Shown in pieces: positions 1 through 5,840 of a stretch of 6,693 nt of DNA. The position numbers and the translations under genes were made by a program. The notes under the pieces are model-generated. The model had not been told where the DNA came from and did no database searches. It worked only from the letters and a program-made list of their open reading frames with translations. How positions within the stretch are numbered: position 1 is the stretch's first letter; every line of letters starts with the position of its first letter. Where the stretch lies: the NCBI GenBank assembly GCA_022428035.1, contig JAKMDG010000004.1:1-6693 (forward strand), in the 5' to 3' direction. The DNA comes from Longimicrobiales bacterium (GTDB lineage Bacteria > Gemmatimonadota > Gemmatimonadetes > Longimicrobiales > Gaopeijiaceae).

Positions 1-300
1 GTAGCTGTTCCACCGTGGCCTGAAGTGGGTCGGCTGGCCCCGATCCGCGGGGCCCGGAGAAAAGAAATTCTCCTCACCCACGGCAACGTCCAGTTCCTCC
101 GACCAATTCCGGTTCATGTACCCGAAGACCATGGTCTTCGAACCATCGTCGTTCGCAATCCAGCCTTCGTATGCGGGCGAGACGTTCTGTCCGGTCTGGT
201 AGGCCAGCTGTGCCTCCACTGGCTCCGGCCCGCCCAGCATGACCGCAGCAAGCACACCAACCGCGAGCCCAGCCACGGCCATTCGAGAGCGTCGAATCAT
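1..300 (-). CDS. Secreted protein of unknown function (YEGW/FGYMNRNW family), 5' part only
   Basis: Only the first 100 codons are present; the frame is open to the left edge. The ATG at 300-298 overlaps the stop of the upstream gene as ATGA, and a GGAAGG ribosome-binding site lies 6 bases before it, so the start is well supported. Residues 1-30 form a signal peptide (MIRRSR basic region, hydrophobic AVAGLAVGVLAAVMLG, probable cleavage VEA|QL). The mature part has the pattern YEGW (44-47), DDGS (51-54), FGYMNRNW (59-66), a stretch ending in DVAVG, then FSPGPADRGQPTHFRPR (80-96). I recall this pattern from unnamed secreted proteins of Gemmatimonadota and Acidobacteriota that often neighbour cytochrome/copper-monooxygenase-like genes; that is memory, not a search. 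The protein is exported and presumably periplasmic. Coupling to the cytochrome gene suggests a partner role. No catalytic motif is visible and no function is assigned. Confidence 0.85.
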   Translation of the reverse strand, partial: MIRRSRMAVAGLAVGVLAAVMLGGPEPVEAQLAYQTGQNVSPAYEGWIANDDGSKTMVFGYMNRNWSEELDVAVGEENFFSPGPADRGQPTHFRPRWNSY

Positions 301-1700
301 CGACCACCTTCCGGAATGACGAGACAGAGCGGACAGCCGATCACATGGTCATTCGGCCCGAGGTCCAGGCGTTCACGACGGATCGCCATCTCCTCCTCGA
401 ATTGTTCCTGCGTCATCGAGAGGCGCATGCCGAGGTCAATGAACATGTTCGCCACCGAGCGGTTCCCTGACCCCTGCCAGTTCCGCGTGTCCGGGACGTT
501 GAAGTTCTCCTCGGTGTTGTTCATGTAGCCGGTAATGTGAAGTACCGCACCCGCCGGGAGCAGCGGCTGGTGGTCATCCTCGAACTGGTAGGTCCGCACC
601 CAGTTGTGATCGTACCCGACGCACGAGAGCGTCTCGACGTTGAAGCCCCAGATCGCTTCAAGACACATCCGGTCACCGGGAGCGTGCAGGTGGGGCTCGA
701 ATGAAACGATCTTGGTCGGTGTCTGCAGAACCGTGTACGCGTGAAGTTCCTGGTCCTTCTCGCCGGCCCGGATGTCAATGTCCGAGCCGTTGCCGAGGCC
801 GAGGATCGACTCGCGGTACTTGGGCTCGTAGCCCTCCGGGTGGAACGTGAAGCCGAACTCGAGTCGAGCCTTCGTGTCGCGACCATTGGAGTGCAGGTGC
901 GTCGATTCGGACACGATGTACGACCCCGGCGTGAGCAGACGCCCCGCGTCCGCATCAAAGACGTCACCATTGCGGCCCACCTCGTGCACAGGCCAGGTCT
1001 GGCGGACACCTTGACCGTCCTCGGTACGCGTGCCCCATACCATATGATGAATGACGAAACGGCCGCCGACCGTCTCCCGGCCCGGCCCCTCACTGGGTAC
1101 GTCGTTGATCTCCCGGATCTCAACCGACTTCACGTAGCGATTCTCTTCGATCGGGATCAGCACCGGCGAAATGTCACCCCACCAATCCGGCTCACCATCC
1201 TTCACCAGGAACTCGTCAGTGGTCACGACGACGTCCGGTTCGCCCAGGGTCCAGGCACCTGAATCATCGAACTCGAGCGCCGGCGGCAGGTCCTCGGGAT
1301 CCCCCTCAGGGGCGCCCTCGGCTACCCACTGACCGATCATCGCGATCTCATCGTCGTTGAGGGACGGATCGTTCTTGAAGTGCTGGATACCGATGTCTTT
1401 CTCAGCATACCACGGAGGCATCGTGCCCATGCGGTAACGAATCGCCGTGCGCTGAGCGATCCGTCGTGCGTAGCGACGTGCATCCTCATATCGCTCAAGC
1501 GACATCGGTGCCACACCGTTAGACCGATGGCAGTTCACGCAGCTGCGCTGCAGGATCGGGGCGATGTCGCGACTGTACGTGACATCGTCGGGCTCTCCAC
1601 CCTCTTGAGCCGTGATGGGCGCTGGCAACGCCAGCGCAGCCATGGCGAGCGTTACTGCAAGCAGGTTCGTGATTCGAAGGCGAATCGTCGAATCGAGCAT
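297..1700 (-). CDS. Secreted monohaem cytochrome c with copper (ascorbate-dependent) monooxygenase-like domain
   Basis: A 467-residue exported protein. Residues 1-31 are a signal peptide ending in ITA|Q. Residues 41-140 form a cytochrome c domain with a CVNCH haem site (54-58) and the typical MPPW (94-97), whose M94 is the likely axial ligand. Residues about 145-440 resemble type II copper monooxygenases of the PHM/DBH kind: HH at 218-219, HLH at 268-270, HLH at 337-339, and M393 in GYMNN as a possible Met ligand. A CPLC motif (456-459) lies near the C terminus. The expected reaction would be O2-dependent hydroxylation with haem supplying electrons, but the substrate is unknown and an electron-transfer-only role is possible. 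The frame is open up to 1940; the start at 1700 is preferred because AGGAG lies 8 bases upstream and the signal peptide begins there. The stop overlaps the next gene by 4 bases, so the two are probably co-translated. Family match is strong; enzymatic role is inferred. Confidence 0.88.
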   Translation of the reverse strand: MLDSTIRLRITNLLAVTLAMAALALPAPITAQEGGEPDDVTYSRDIAPILQRSCVNCHRSNGVAPMSLERYEDARRYARRIAQRTAIRYRMGTMPPWYAEKDIGIQHFKNDPSLNDDEIAMIGQWVAEGAPEGDPEDLPPALEFDDSGAWTLGEPDVVVTTDEFLVKDGEPDWWGDISPVLIPIEENRYVKSVEIREINDVPSEGPGRETVGGRFVIHHMVWGTRTEDGQGVRQTWPVHEVGRNGDVFDADAGRLLTPGSYIVSESTHLHSNGRDTKARLEFGFTFHPEGYEPKYRESILGLGNGSDIDIRAGEKDQELHAYTVLQTPTKIVSFEPHLHAPGDRMCLEAIWGFNVETLSCVGYDHNWVRTYQFEDDHQPLLPAGAVLHITGYMNNTEENFNVPDTRNWQGSGNRSVANMFIDLGMRLSMTQEQFEEEMAIRRERLDLGPNDHVIGCPLCLVIPEGGR

Positions 1701-1708
1701 TCCCGTTT

Positions 1709-1713
1709 CTCCT
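1709..1713 (-). promoter_or_regulatory. Shine-Dalgarno site fixing the cytochrome start
   Basis: On the minus strand AGGAG stands 8 bases before the ATG at 1700. It selects this start over the in-frame ATG at 1940, whose extra 80 codons (arginine- and proline-rich, no signal peptide) do not look like protein. Confidence 0.8.
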
Positions 1714-1727
1714 GAGCGCGATGCGAA

Positions 1728-1742
1728 GGCCGCAAAGCGGCC
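1728..1742 (-). promoter_or_regulatory. Hairpin in the cytochrome 5' leader
   Basis: A perfect 6-bp inverted repeat, GGCCGC/GCGGCC, with a three-base loop. In the minus-strand transcript it would lie 27 bases before the start codon and 14 bases before the AGGAG site. No U-run follows on either strand, so it is not a standard terminator. It may be an mRNA structure that affects translation or stability, or a DNA dyad; the function is not shown. Confidence 0.45.
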
Positions 1743-1766
1743 CGGGCATCTGGTAACCGGGCAGAC

Positions 1767-1782
1767 GGTGCCTGAGGGCACC
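1767..1782 (-). promoter_or_regulatory. Second hairpin in the cytochrome 5' leader
   Basis: An inverted repeat GGTGCC/GGCACC with a four-base loop, extendable by two pairs past a bulged base (1765-1785). It lies just upstream of the 1728-1742 hairpin in the same proposed leader, with no U-run after it. Its role is unknown. Confidence 0.4.
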
Positions 1783-1806
1783 CGTGGACTGAAAACAGAG
1801 TAGTCT

Positions 1807-1836
1807 AGAGTAGAAGTTATCGGCTTAGCCTGACAA
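1807..1836 (-). promoter_or_regulatory. Candidate sigma70-type promoter for the cytochrome unit
   Basis: On the minus strand, TTGTCA (1836-1831) and TACTCT (1812-1807) are separated by 18 bases. The -35 is a good match and the -10 is weak (TAnnnT). Transcription would start near 1800, giving a leader of about 100 bases that includes both hairpins. The -35 hexamer lies inside one copy of the tandem repeat at 1823-1851. No convincing promoter was found for the plus-strand gene at 1982: TTGACC at 1877-1882 lacks a correctly spaced -10, and TATGTT at 1920-1925 lacks a -35. Confidence 0.35.
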
Positions 1837-1851
1837 CGCTTAGCCTGACAA
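1823..1851. repeat. Two-copy 14-base tandem repeat in the divergent intergenic region
   Basis: The unit GCTTAGCCTGACAA occurs at 1823-1836 and again, identically, at 1838-1851, a 15-base period. Read on the minus strand each copy starts with TTGTCA, so it duplicates the candidate -35 hexamer. The spacing of about 1.5 helical turns could suit a pair of regulator sites; simple duplication is the alternative. Confidence 0.7.
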
Positions 1852-1889
1852 GCAGAACTGTGACCACGCGACCGCGTTGACCTGCGGGG

Positions 1890-1904
1890 CCCGACCTCGT
1901 CGGG
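1890..1904 (+). promoter_or_regulatory. Short hairpin followed by TTT, upstream of the cupredoxin gene
   Basis: A perfect 6-bp inverted repeat CCCGAC/GTCGGG with a three-base loop is followed by TTTG on the plus strand. The U-run is too short for a strong intrinsic terminator. It could be a weak attenuator if transcription toward 1982 starts upstream, or an operator dyad. An 8-base palindrome GAGCGCTC lies right after it at 1908-1915. Confidence 0.3.
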
Positions 1905-1948
1905 TTTGAGCGCTCGCCGTATGTTCGGGTGCGGAATCACGATTTGAC

Positions 1949-1965
1949 GACCGTCCGGTACGGTC
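1949..1965 (+). promoter_or_regulatory. Dyad just upstream of the cupredoxin ribosome-binding site
   Basis: GACCGT (1949-1954) and ACGGTC (1960-1965) form an inverted repeat around a five-base centre. It ends 5 bases before the AGGA ribosome-binding site (1970-1973), placing it where a repressor or mRNA fold could control the operon. This is positional inference only. Confidence 0.3.
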
Positions 1966-1981
1966 CCTTAGGATCTCTTCG

Positions 1982-2653
1982 ATGAGAGTATGGCGAAATC
2001 GCGTCTGGGCCGCGCTGGTATTCGGCACGACGCTCGTGGTGCTGTCGCCTGAGCCCGTTACGGGTCAGACCGGGGCGATCGCCGGCACGGTTGAGCTCCA
2101 GGAGGCTCGCGCCCGAGGCCGGCGCACGGCGCGGCGATATCCGGGCGGAGCGACAGGTACGGCCACCATCCAGCAGGTCCCCGTCGTCGTCTACGTGCTC
2201 GGACCGGTTGGCGCGACGATCTCTGAGGGCCCCGCGGTCCACATGGTCCAGAGGGACACGACCTTCGTGCCCTCGGCACTGACCATCCCTGTCGGTGGCA
2301 CAGTCGAGTTTCCCAATGAGGACTCGTTTTTTCACAACGTCTTTTCGTACTCCAGCACACACCGCTTCGACCTTGGCCGGTATCCGGTAGGTGAGTCGAA
2401 GTCCGAGCAGTTCCAGGAAGCCGGAGTAGTCGAAGTCTTTTGTGAAGTGCATGACAAGATGCGTGGCGTGATCGTGGTCACGGAAAATCCGTTTCACGCC
2501 GTGGTCGGCGAAGACGGATCCTTCCGGATCGACGGCATTCCAGCTGGTGAGTATCAGGTGGCGTTCTGGAGCGCGGATCACCGCCCCTCTGAGCAGACCA
2601 TCACGGTCACGGCCGGCTCAACGTCGAACGTCGAGGTCGAGCTCAGCCGGTGA
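1982..2653 (+). CDS. Exported cupredoxin (blue-copper) protein with carboxypeptidase-regulatory-like domain
   Basis: A 223-residue exported protein. The first ~28 residues form a signal peptide, with basic residues, hydrophobic AALVFGTTLVVL and likely cleavage near VTG|QT. Residues 30-75 look like a beta-sandwich start (GAIAGTVEL...VPVVVYVLG) interrupted by an arginine-rich stretch (43-52). The cupredoxin core spans about 85-167: TFVPSALTIPVGGTVEFPNED leads into FFHNVFS, then FCEVHDKMRG. The ligands H118, C154, H157 and M160 form a complete type-1 copper set. Residues 170-223 (GSFRIDGIPAGEYQVAFW) are a carboxypeptidase-regulatory-like or transthyretin-like tail. Such proteins are often labelled plastocyanin-like or methylamine-utilization proteins; no mau genes are present, so that label is not adopted. 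The likely role is periplasmic electron transfer or copper/redox sensing. The ATG has AGGA 8 bases upstream, and the stop overlaps the cyclase start (GTGA). Confidence 0.9.
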   Translation: MRVWRNRVWAALVFGTTLVVLSPEPVTGQTGAIAGTVELQEARARGRRTARRYPGGATGTATIQQVPVVVYVLGPVGATISEGPAVHMVQRDTTFVPSALTIPVGGTVEFPNEDSFFHNVFSYSSTHRFDLGRYPVGESKSEQFQEAGVVEVFCEVHDKMRGVIVVTENPFHAVVGEDGSFRIDGIPAGEYQVAFWSADHRPSEQTITVTAGSTSNVEVELSR

Positions 2654-4383
2654 ACTGGATTCGCCGGAGCTTCGGCGCCAAGGTCCTCGCGGCCCTGGTT
2701 GGGACCGTAGGGCTACTCCTCGCCATCACACTCATCACGGTCCGTACTCAGACGAATCGGCAGGTTCGGCTCGTAGAAGACCGGACGGTTCAGAGTGCCG
2801 GTGAGCTCTTTGAGCAAATGCTCGATCTCCAGCGACGACAGTCCGATCAGGTGACTCGACCGTTCGTGGAGAGTCCACGGGCGGTCGCTCTACTCGACGA
2901 GGCCATCGAATCGCAGGATATCGACTACCTCGCCGGCGAAGCATCGTATGAAATGATCCGCTCGGGCCTCGGCGCGGACGCTGCTCTGATCGTCTTTACC
3001 GACGACGATGGGCTGCCGGTCATCTCCATGCTCGACGACCAGCTCATCCCGGGGGATCCGGCAGACGTGCAGCCGCTCGCGATGGCCTTGCTGGACAGCG
3101 ACTCGCTCCTCGTCATGAGCGCATACCGGGTTCTGGACGAGCGCCTGTACAACATGCAGGTCCATTTCCTGGAGCTAGGCTCGCGCGCTGTCGGGACACT
3201 CGTATTCGGTCTACCGATCGGATCGAGTCAGATGGATGAGATCGCCAGGGTGGGTGCATTCGAGACATGCCTCGTGATCGACGGATCATGTGCTGCAACG
3301 AGTGCCGGGGTGACCTCCCAGATGCAGGCCTCCATGATCTCGGCCCTCGATTCGGACGAGTCTGTTCGTACCGCATTGTCCGGTGTGGAGTGGTCGATCA
3401 ATCACCAACCGCTTGTCTCTGACGCCCCGGCAGCCGGCCGCACCGTCGTAGCCATACAGCTCGACGAAGTGCGCGCACCCTTCGAAAACATCCAGCTCAC
3501 CCTCCTGCTCACGGGGCTCCTCGCCCTGCTCCTGTGCGGTATCGCCGGTGTGGCGCTCAGCCGTTCCCTGACTCGCCCCGTACTGGATCTCGTCACCGCC
3601 ACCGGTCGGGTCGCCAAGGGCGACTACGAGACCGAGGTAGACGTCGCCTCGGATGACGAGATGGGGACACTGGCCGACGCGTTCAACGACATGACCCGCG
3701 GGCTCCTGCTGCGGGAGCAGTATCGATCGGTGTTGAACAAGGTCGTATCCGAGGACGTCGCAGAAGAGTTGATGCGGGGGGATGTTGAGCTAGGGGGAGA
3801 GAATCGGACCATCACCGCCCTGTTTGCGGATATCCGGGGTTTCACTCCCATGACCGTCGGGATGGAACCTCAGGAAGTCATCGGACTCCTCAATGAATGC
3901 ATGGAGCGCCTCAGCAACGGGGTGGATGCCGAGGGTGGCGTCGTCGACAAGTACATCGGCGACGAGATCATGGCCGTGTTCGGCGCACCGGTGGCTCAGG
4001 AAGACCACGCGTGCCGTGCTGTGCGAGCCGCCCTGCGCATGCGAGACGGGATCGCAGAGTTGAATGCAGAACGAGCGGAGCGTGGCAAGGAGCCGCTTGG
4101 CGTCGGGATCGGAATTGCCAGCGGGATTGCCGTCGCGGGTAACATGGGCTCAGCCGAGCGCATGAACTACACGGTGCTCGGTGAGACGGTGAACCTGGCG
4201 GCCCGACTGACCGACCAGGCTGCTGCGGGGGAAATCCTCATCAGCGAGCAGACTGAGGAGTGGGCGGTCGGCGGAGTGCTGGTGGCCCCCTGCATCGGAG
4301 GGCGTGCACTCAAGGGCTTTCAGGCCGAATGCCTCGTCTACTCGGTCGAGTCCTTCGACGAGTCCGGGACCGCAGAGAGCTGA
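2650..4383 (+). CDS. Membrane-bound class III adenylate cyclase (periplasmic sensor-TM-HAMP-cyclase)
   Basis: A 577-residue inner-membrane protein making cAMP from ATP. Order: short cytoplasmic tail, TM1 (about 11-31), periplasmic sensor (32-280), TM2 (282-303), HAMP (about 304-356), linker EQYRSVLNKVVSEDVAEEL, and cyclase domain (384-570). Catalytic residues are complete: metal-binding D394 (FADIRGFT) and D438 (KYIGDEIMAVFG), adenine-selecting K434 and T508 (NYTVLG), and the N515/R519 pair (VNLAARL). The Lys/Thr pair points to ATP rather than GTP and to the class IIIb pattern, which in studied members responds to bicarbonate. The sensor domain is unrecognised; it may be Cache-like and has two cysteines (C207, C214). 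The start is GTG overlapping the cupredoxin TGA by 4 bases; later starts would lose TM1. Only a distant GAGG precedes it, so translation probably depends on the upstream gene. Confidence 0.92.
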   Translation: MNWIRRSFGAKVLAALVGTVGLLLAITLITVRTQTNRQVRLVEDRTVQSAGELFEQMLDLQRRQSDQVTRPFVESPRAVALLDEAIESQDIDYLAGEASYEMIRSGLGADAALIVFTDDDGLPVISMLDDQLIPGDPADVQPLAMALLDSDSLLVMSAYRVLDERLYNMQVHFLELGSRAVGTLVFGLPIGSSQMDEIARVGAFETCLVIDGSCAATSAGVTSQMQASMISALDSDESVRTALSGVEWSINHQPLVSDAPAAGRTVVAIQLDEVRAPFENIQLTLLLTGLLALLLCGIAGVALSRSLTRPVLDLVTATGRVAKGDYETEVDVASDDEMGTLADAFNDMTRGLLLREQYRSVLNKVVSEDVAEELMRGDVELGGENRTITALFADIRGFTPMTVGMEPQEVIGLLNECMERLSNGVDAEGGVVDKYIGDEIMAVFGAPVAQEDHACRAVRAALRMRDGIAELNAERAERGKEPLGVGIGIASGIAVAGNMGSAERMNYTVLGETVNLAARLTDQAAAGEILISEQTEEWAVGGVLVAPCIGGRALKGFQAECLVYSVESFDESGTAES

Positions 4384-4390
4384 GTCGGGG

Positions 4391-5731
4391 CTACAGACCC
4401 CACCACATTCGCAATCCAACGAACTCGGTATCGCCGTCTTGCTGGACGGTCTGGACCTGACGGTATCCGGACAGAAGCAGGCCGACATTCTGCGAAAGCC
4501 GGTACCCAAGCGCGCCCTCGTAGCGGTAGACGTCGTAGTCCCAGTCCTCTCGACTACCCTGACCGTCATCGATCGGGCGGAAATTGATCATCCCGGCTCT
4601 TCCCGCGACAAAGAACCCTGCCGCAAGATCGGTCTGCAACTCGACAGTCCCACTCACGCTGGCCGGGGCCGCCTCCATGTTCGGGACCTCCCATGTGTCC
4701 CGAATCACCTCGGCCCGGATCATCACGGGCCCTCGAGCAACCGCGACATCGAAGGAGATCAGCTCCTGATCGAAGTCTGTCCTGTCGTTCGGCGGCGGAC
4801 CGGACGGTCGATCGGGGGGCGTCACGGTCACGTTGGGCGTCCGGCGTCCCAACCATGGCCCTCGGTCGTACGAGGCTCCGACCTCAAGTGACGAGGTCGC
4901 CTTCCATCGTCCAGCGAACACCCAGGACGGCCGCTCGAACTGTCCGTCCGACAGACTCCACGCATTGGGATGGCTGGAGGGGGCGCTGTTCATGGCGGCC
5001 GCTCGCAGTTCAAGGGGTCCGACCGAGCCGAAGACCATTGCCCCCCACTGGTACGGAACATCCCAGACCGGTGGTGCACCGGGTATGTCGATGTCCTCCG
5101 GCTGGTCCTTCCAGGTGAGGAAGGCCGCGTCACTCCCTGGCCACCGCCACCGATTCATGACCGTACGGTAGTCATACGGCAGAGGCGCACTCAGGAACGG
5201 GTCGGCCACGCTGAGGTGGCGCTGGGCATACGCGCCGAACGGGCTCGCGAAACGACCCACCTGGACGCCTTCTGTGCCCGATCCGGTGGTGAGACGAAGA
5301 AACAGCTGTTCGATGCGCGCGCGGAGATCTCCGTCGAAGCGCTCCCTGCCCTTGTCACCCCTCAGCTCGACTAGGCCATAGACATGGTCACCAACAAAAA
5401 GATCGGCGAAGATGCGGAGGCGCTGGAGGTGGGCACCTCCGTCTCCCTGCTGGAACTCCCGCGCCACGTCGATGTGGCACGCGTCGCAGTTGACCGGCTC
5501 GACGGTCGACGGCTCCCAGCTGTTCGCGACATAGAAGCCCTCCACGTCGAATTGCCCAGAGAGCAGAATCTGCGTGAAGCCGGAGTCGGAGATGTACTCC
5601 AGGCCCAGATCCTGAAACGTGGGAAATTCAGGGACTTGGGCTCTTGCCTGAGTGGGCAGCGTCAGCAGCGCGGCAACCAGCACGATGCGATCAAGAGTCG
5701 TGCGTGAGGATCTCAGTTGCATCGGAGTCAT
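4391..5731 (-). CDS. Outer-membrane beta-barrel (porin-like) protein with a CXXCH haem motif
   Basis: 446 residues. The signal peptide is 1-31 (hydrophobic IVLVAALLTLP, cleavage ARA|Q). The mature chain is Gly- and aromatic-rich with alternating amphipathic strands (e.g. SGQFDVEGFYVAN, VYGLVELRG, VEGF/VQVGRFASPFG, AGRWKATSSLEVGASYDRG, VGLLLSGYRQV, FVGLRMWWGL), as in porins. A CDACH motif at 82-86 contains the only two cysteines and matches a c-type haem site, placed between the first two predicted strands. This may be a channel, an electron conduit, or a barrel with a non-haem CxxC. The start is uncertain: ATGs at 5752, 5731 and 5722 are in frame. 5731 is chosen because AGG lies 10 bases upstream, while 5752 would leave only about 15 bases of leader. 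The last residue is Leu, not the usual Phe/Trp. It is convergent with the cyclase, 7 bases apart, with no terminator seen. Confidence 0.82.
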   Translation of the reverse strand: MTPMQLRSSRTTLDRIVLVAALLTLPTQARAQVPEFPTFQDLGLEYISDSGFTQILLSGQFDVEGFYVANSWEPSTVEPVNCDACHIDVAREFQQGDGGAHLQRLRIFADLFVGDHVYGLVELRGDKGRERFDGDLRARIEQLFLRLTTGSGTEGVQVGRFASPFGAYAQRHLSVADPFLSAPLPYDYRTVMNRWRWPGSDAAFLTWKDQPEDIDIPGAPPVWDVPYQWGAMVFGSVGPLELRAAAMNSAPSSHPNAWSLSDGQFERPSWVFAGRWKATSSLEVGASYDRGPWLGRRTPNVTVTPPDRPSGPPPNDRTDFDQELISFDVAVARGPVMIRAEVIRDTWEVPNMEAAPASVSGTVELQTDLAAGFFVAGRAGMINFRPIDDGQGSREDWDYDVYRYEGALGYRLSQNVGLLLSGYRQVQTVQQDGDTEFVGLRMWWGL

Positions 5732-5773
5732 CCGTAACGGACCTGCCAGCATAAGGGCTGTTCGCGCGCCAGC

Positions 5774-5802
5774 ATTATCCTCAACGGAGGCCGAACGGAC
5801 AA
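5774..5802 (-). promoter_or_regulatory. Sigma70-type promoter for the beta-barrel gene
   Basis: On the minus strand TTGTCC (5802-5797) and GATAAT (5779-5774) are separated by exactly 17 bases, matching the consensus at 4 of 6 and 5 of 6 positions. Transcription would start near 5767, leaving a 36-base leader to the ATG at 5731, which supports that start over 5752. Confidence 0.65.
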
Positions 5803-5828
5803 CCCGGAGTGGTGCGGCCTGTCGTGGC

Positions 5829-5834
5829 TACCTT
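5829..5834 (+). promoter_or_regulatory. Possible -10 element for a leaderless helicase transcript
   Basis: TACCTT (TAnnnT) ends 6 bases before the helicase ATG at 5841. No Shine-Dalgarno sequence precedes that ATG and no in-frame alternative start exists back to 5772. A -10 at this distance is the arrangement of leaderless mRNAs. No -35 is apparent, so this is tentative. Confidence 0.3.
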
Positions 5835-5840
5835 TACGAC

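Noticed and set aside
74..307. 77-codon open frame on the minus strand
   Set aside because: It is out of frame with the partial secreted-protein gene at 1-300, which has a signal peptide, a ribosome-binding site and a family-like pattern.
1877..1905. TTGACC as the -35 of a cupredoxin promoter
   Set aside because: The bases at the correct spacing (TCGGGT) do not resemble a -10 element.
1701..1940. 80-codon upstream extension of the cytochrome frame to an ATG at 1940
   Set aside because: The extra sequence is basic and low-complexity, would bury the signal peptide, and covers the promoter-like and hairpin sequences; the ATG at 1700 has a strong ribosome-binding site.
1937..2581. 214-codon open frame antisense to the cupredoxin
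   Set aside because: Composition is arginine-rich and it lies opposite a gene with a complete type-1 copper site; a high-GC shadow frame.
1982..2653. Methylamine-utilization (mau) protein
   Set aside because: This is a common automatic label for such cupredoxins, but no methylamine dehydrogenase genes are nearby.
2650..4383. Guanylate cyclase or diguanylate cyclase reading
   Set aside because: The Lys434/Thr508 pair indicates ATP, and there is no GGDEF motif.
4387..4401. GGGG/CCCC hairpin over the barrel stop as a bidirectional terminator
   Set aside because: Only a 4-bp stem with a seven-base loop and no T-run on either side.
4304..4891. 195-codon open frame on the plus strand across the cyclase end and barrel gene
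   Set aside because: It has no domain or start signal and overlaps two well-supported genes.
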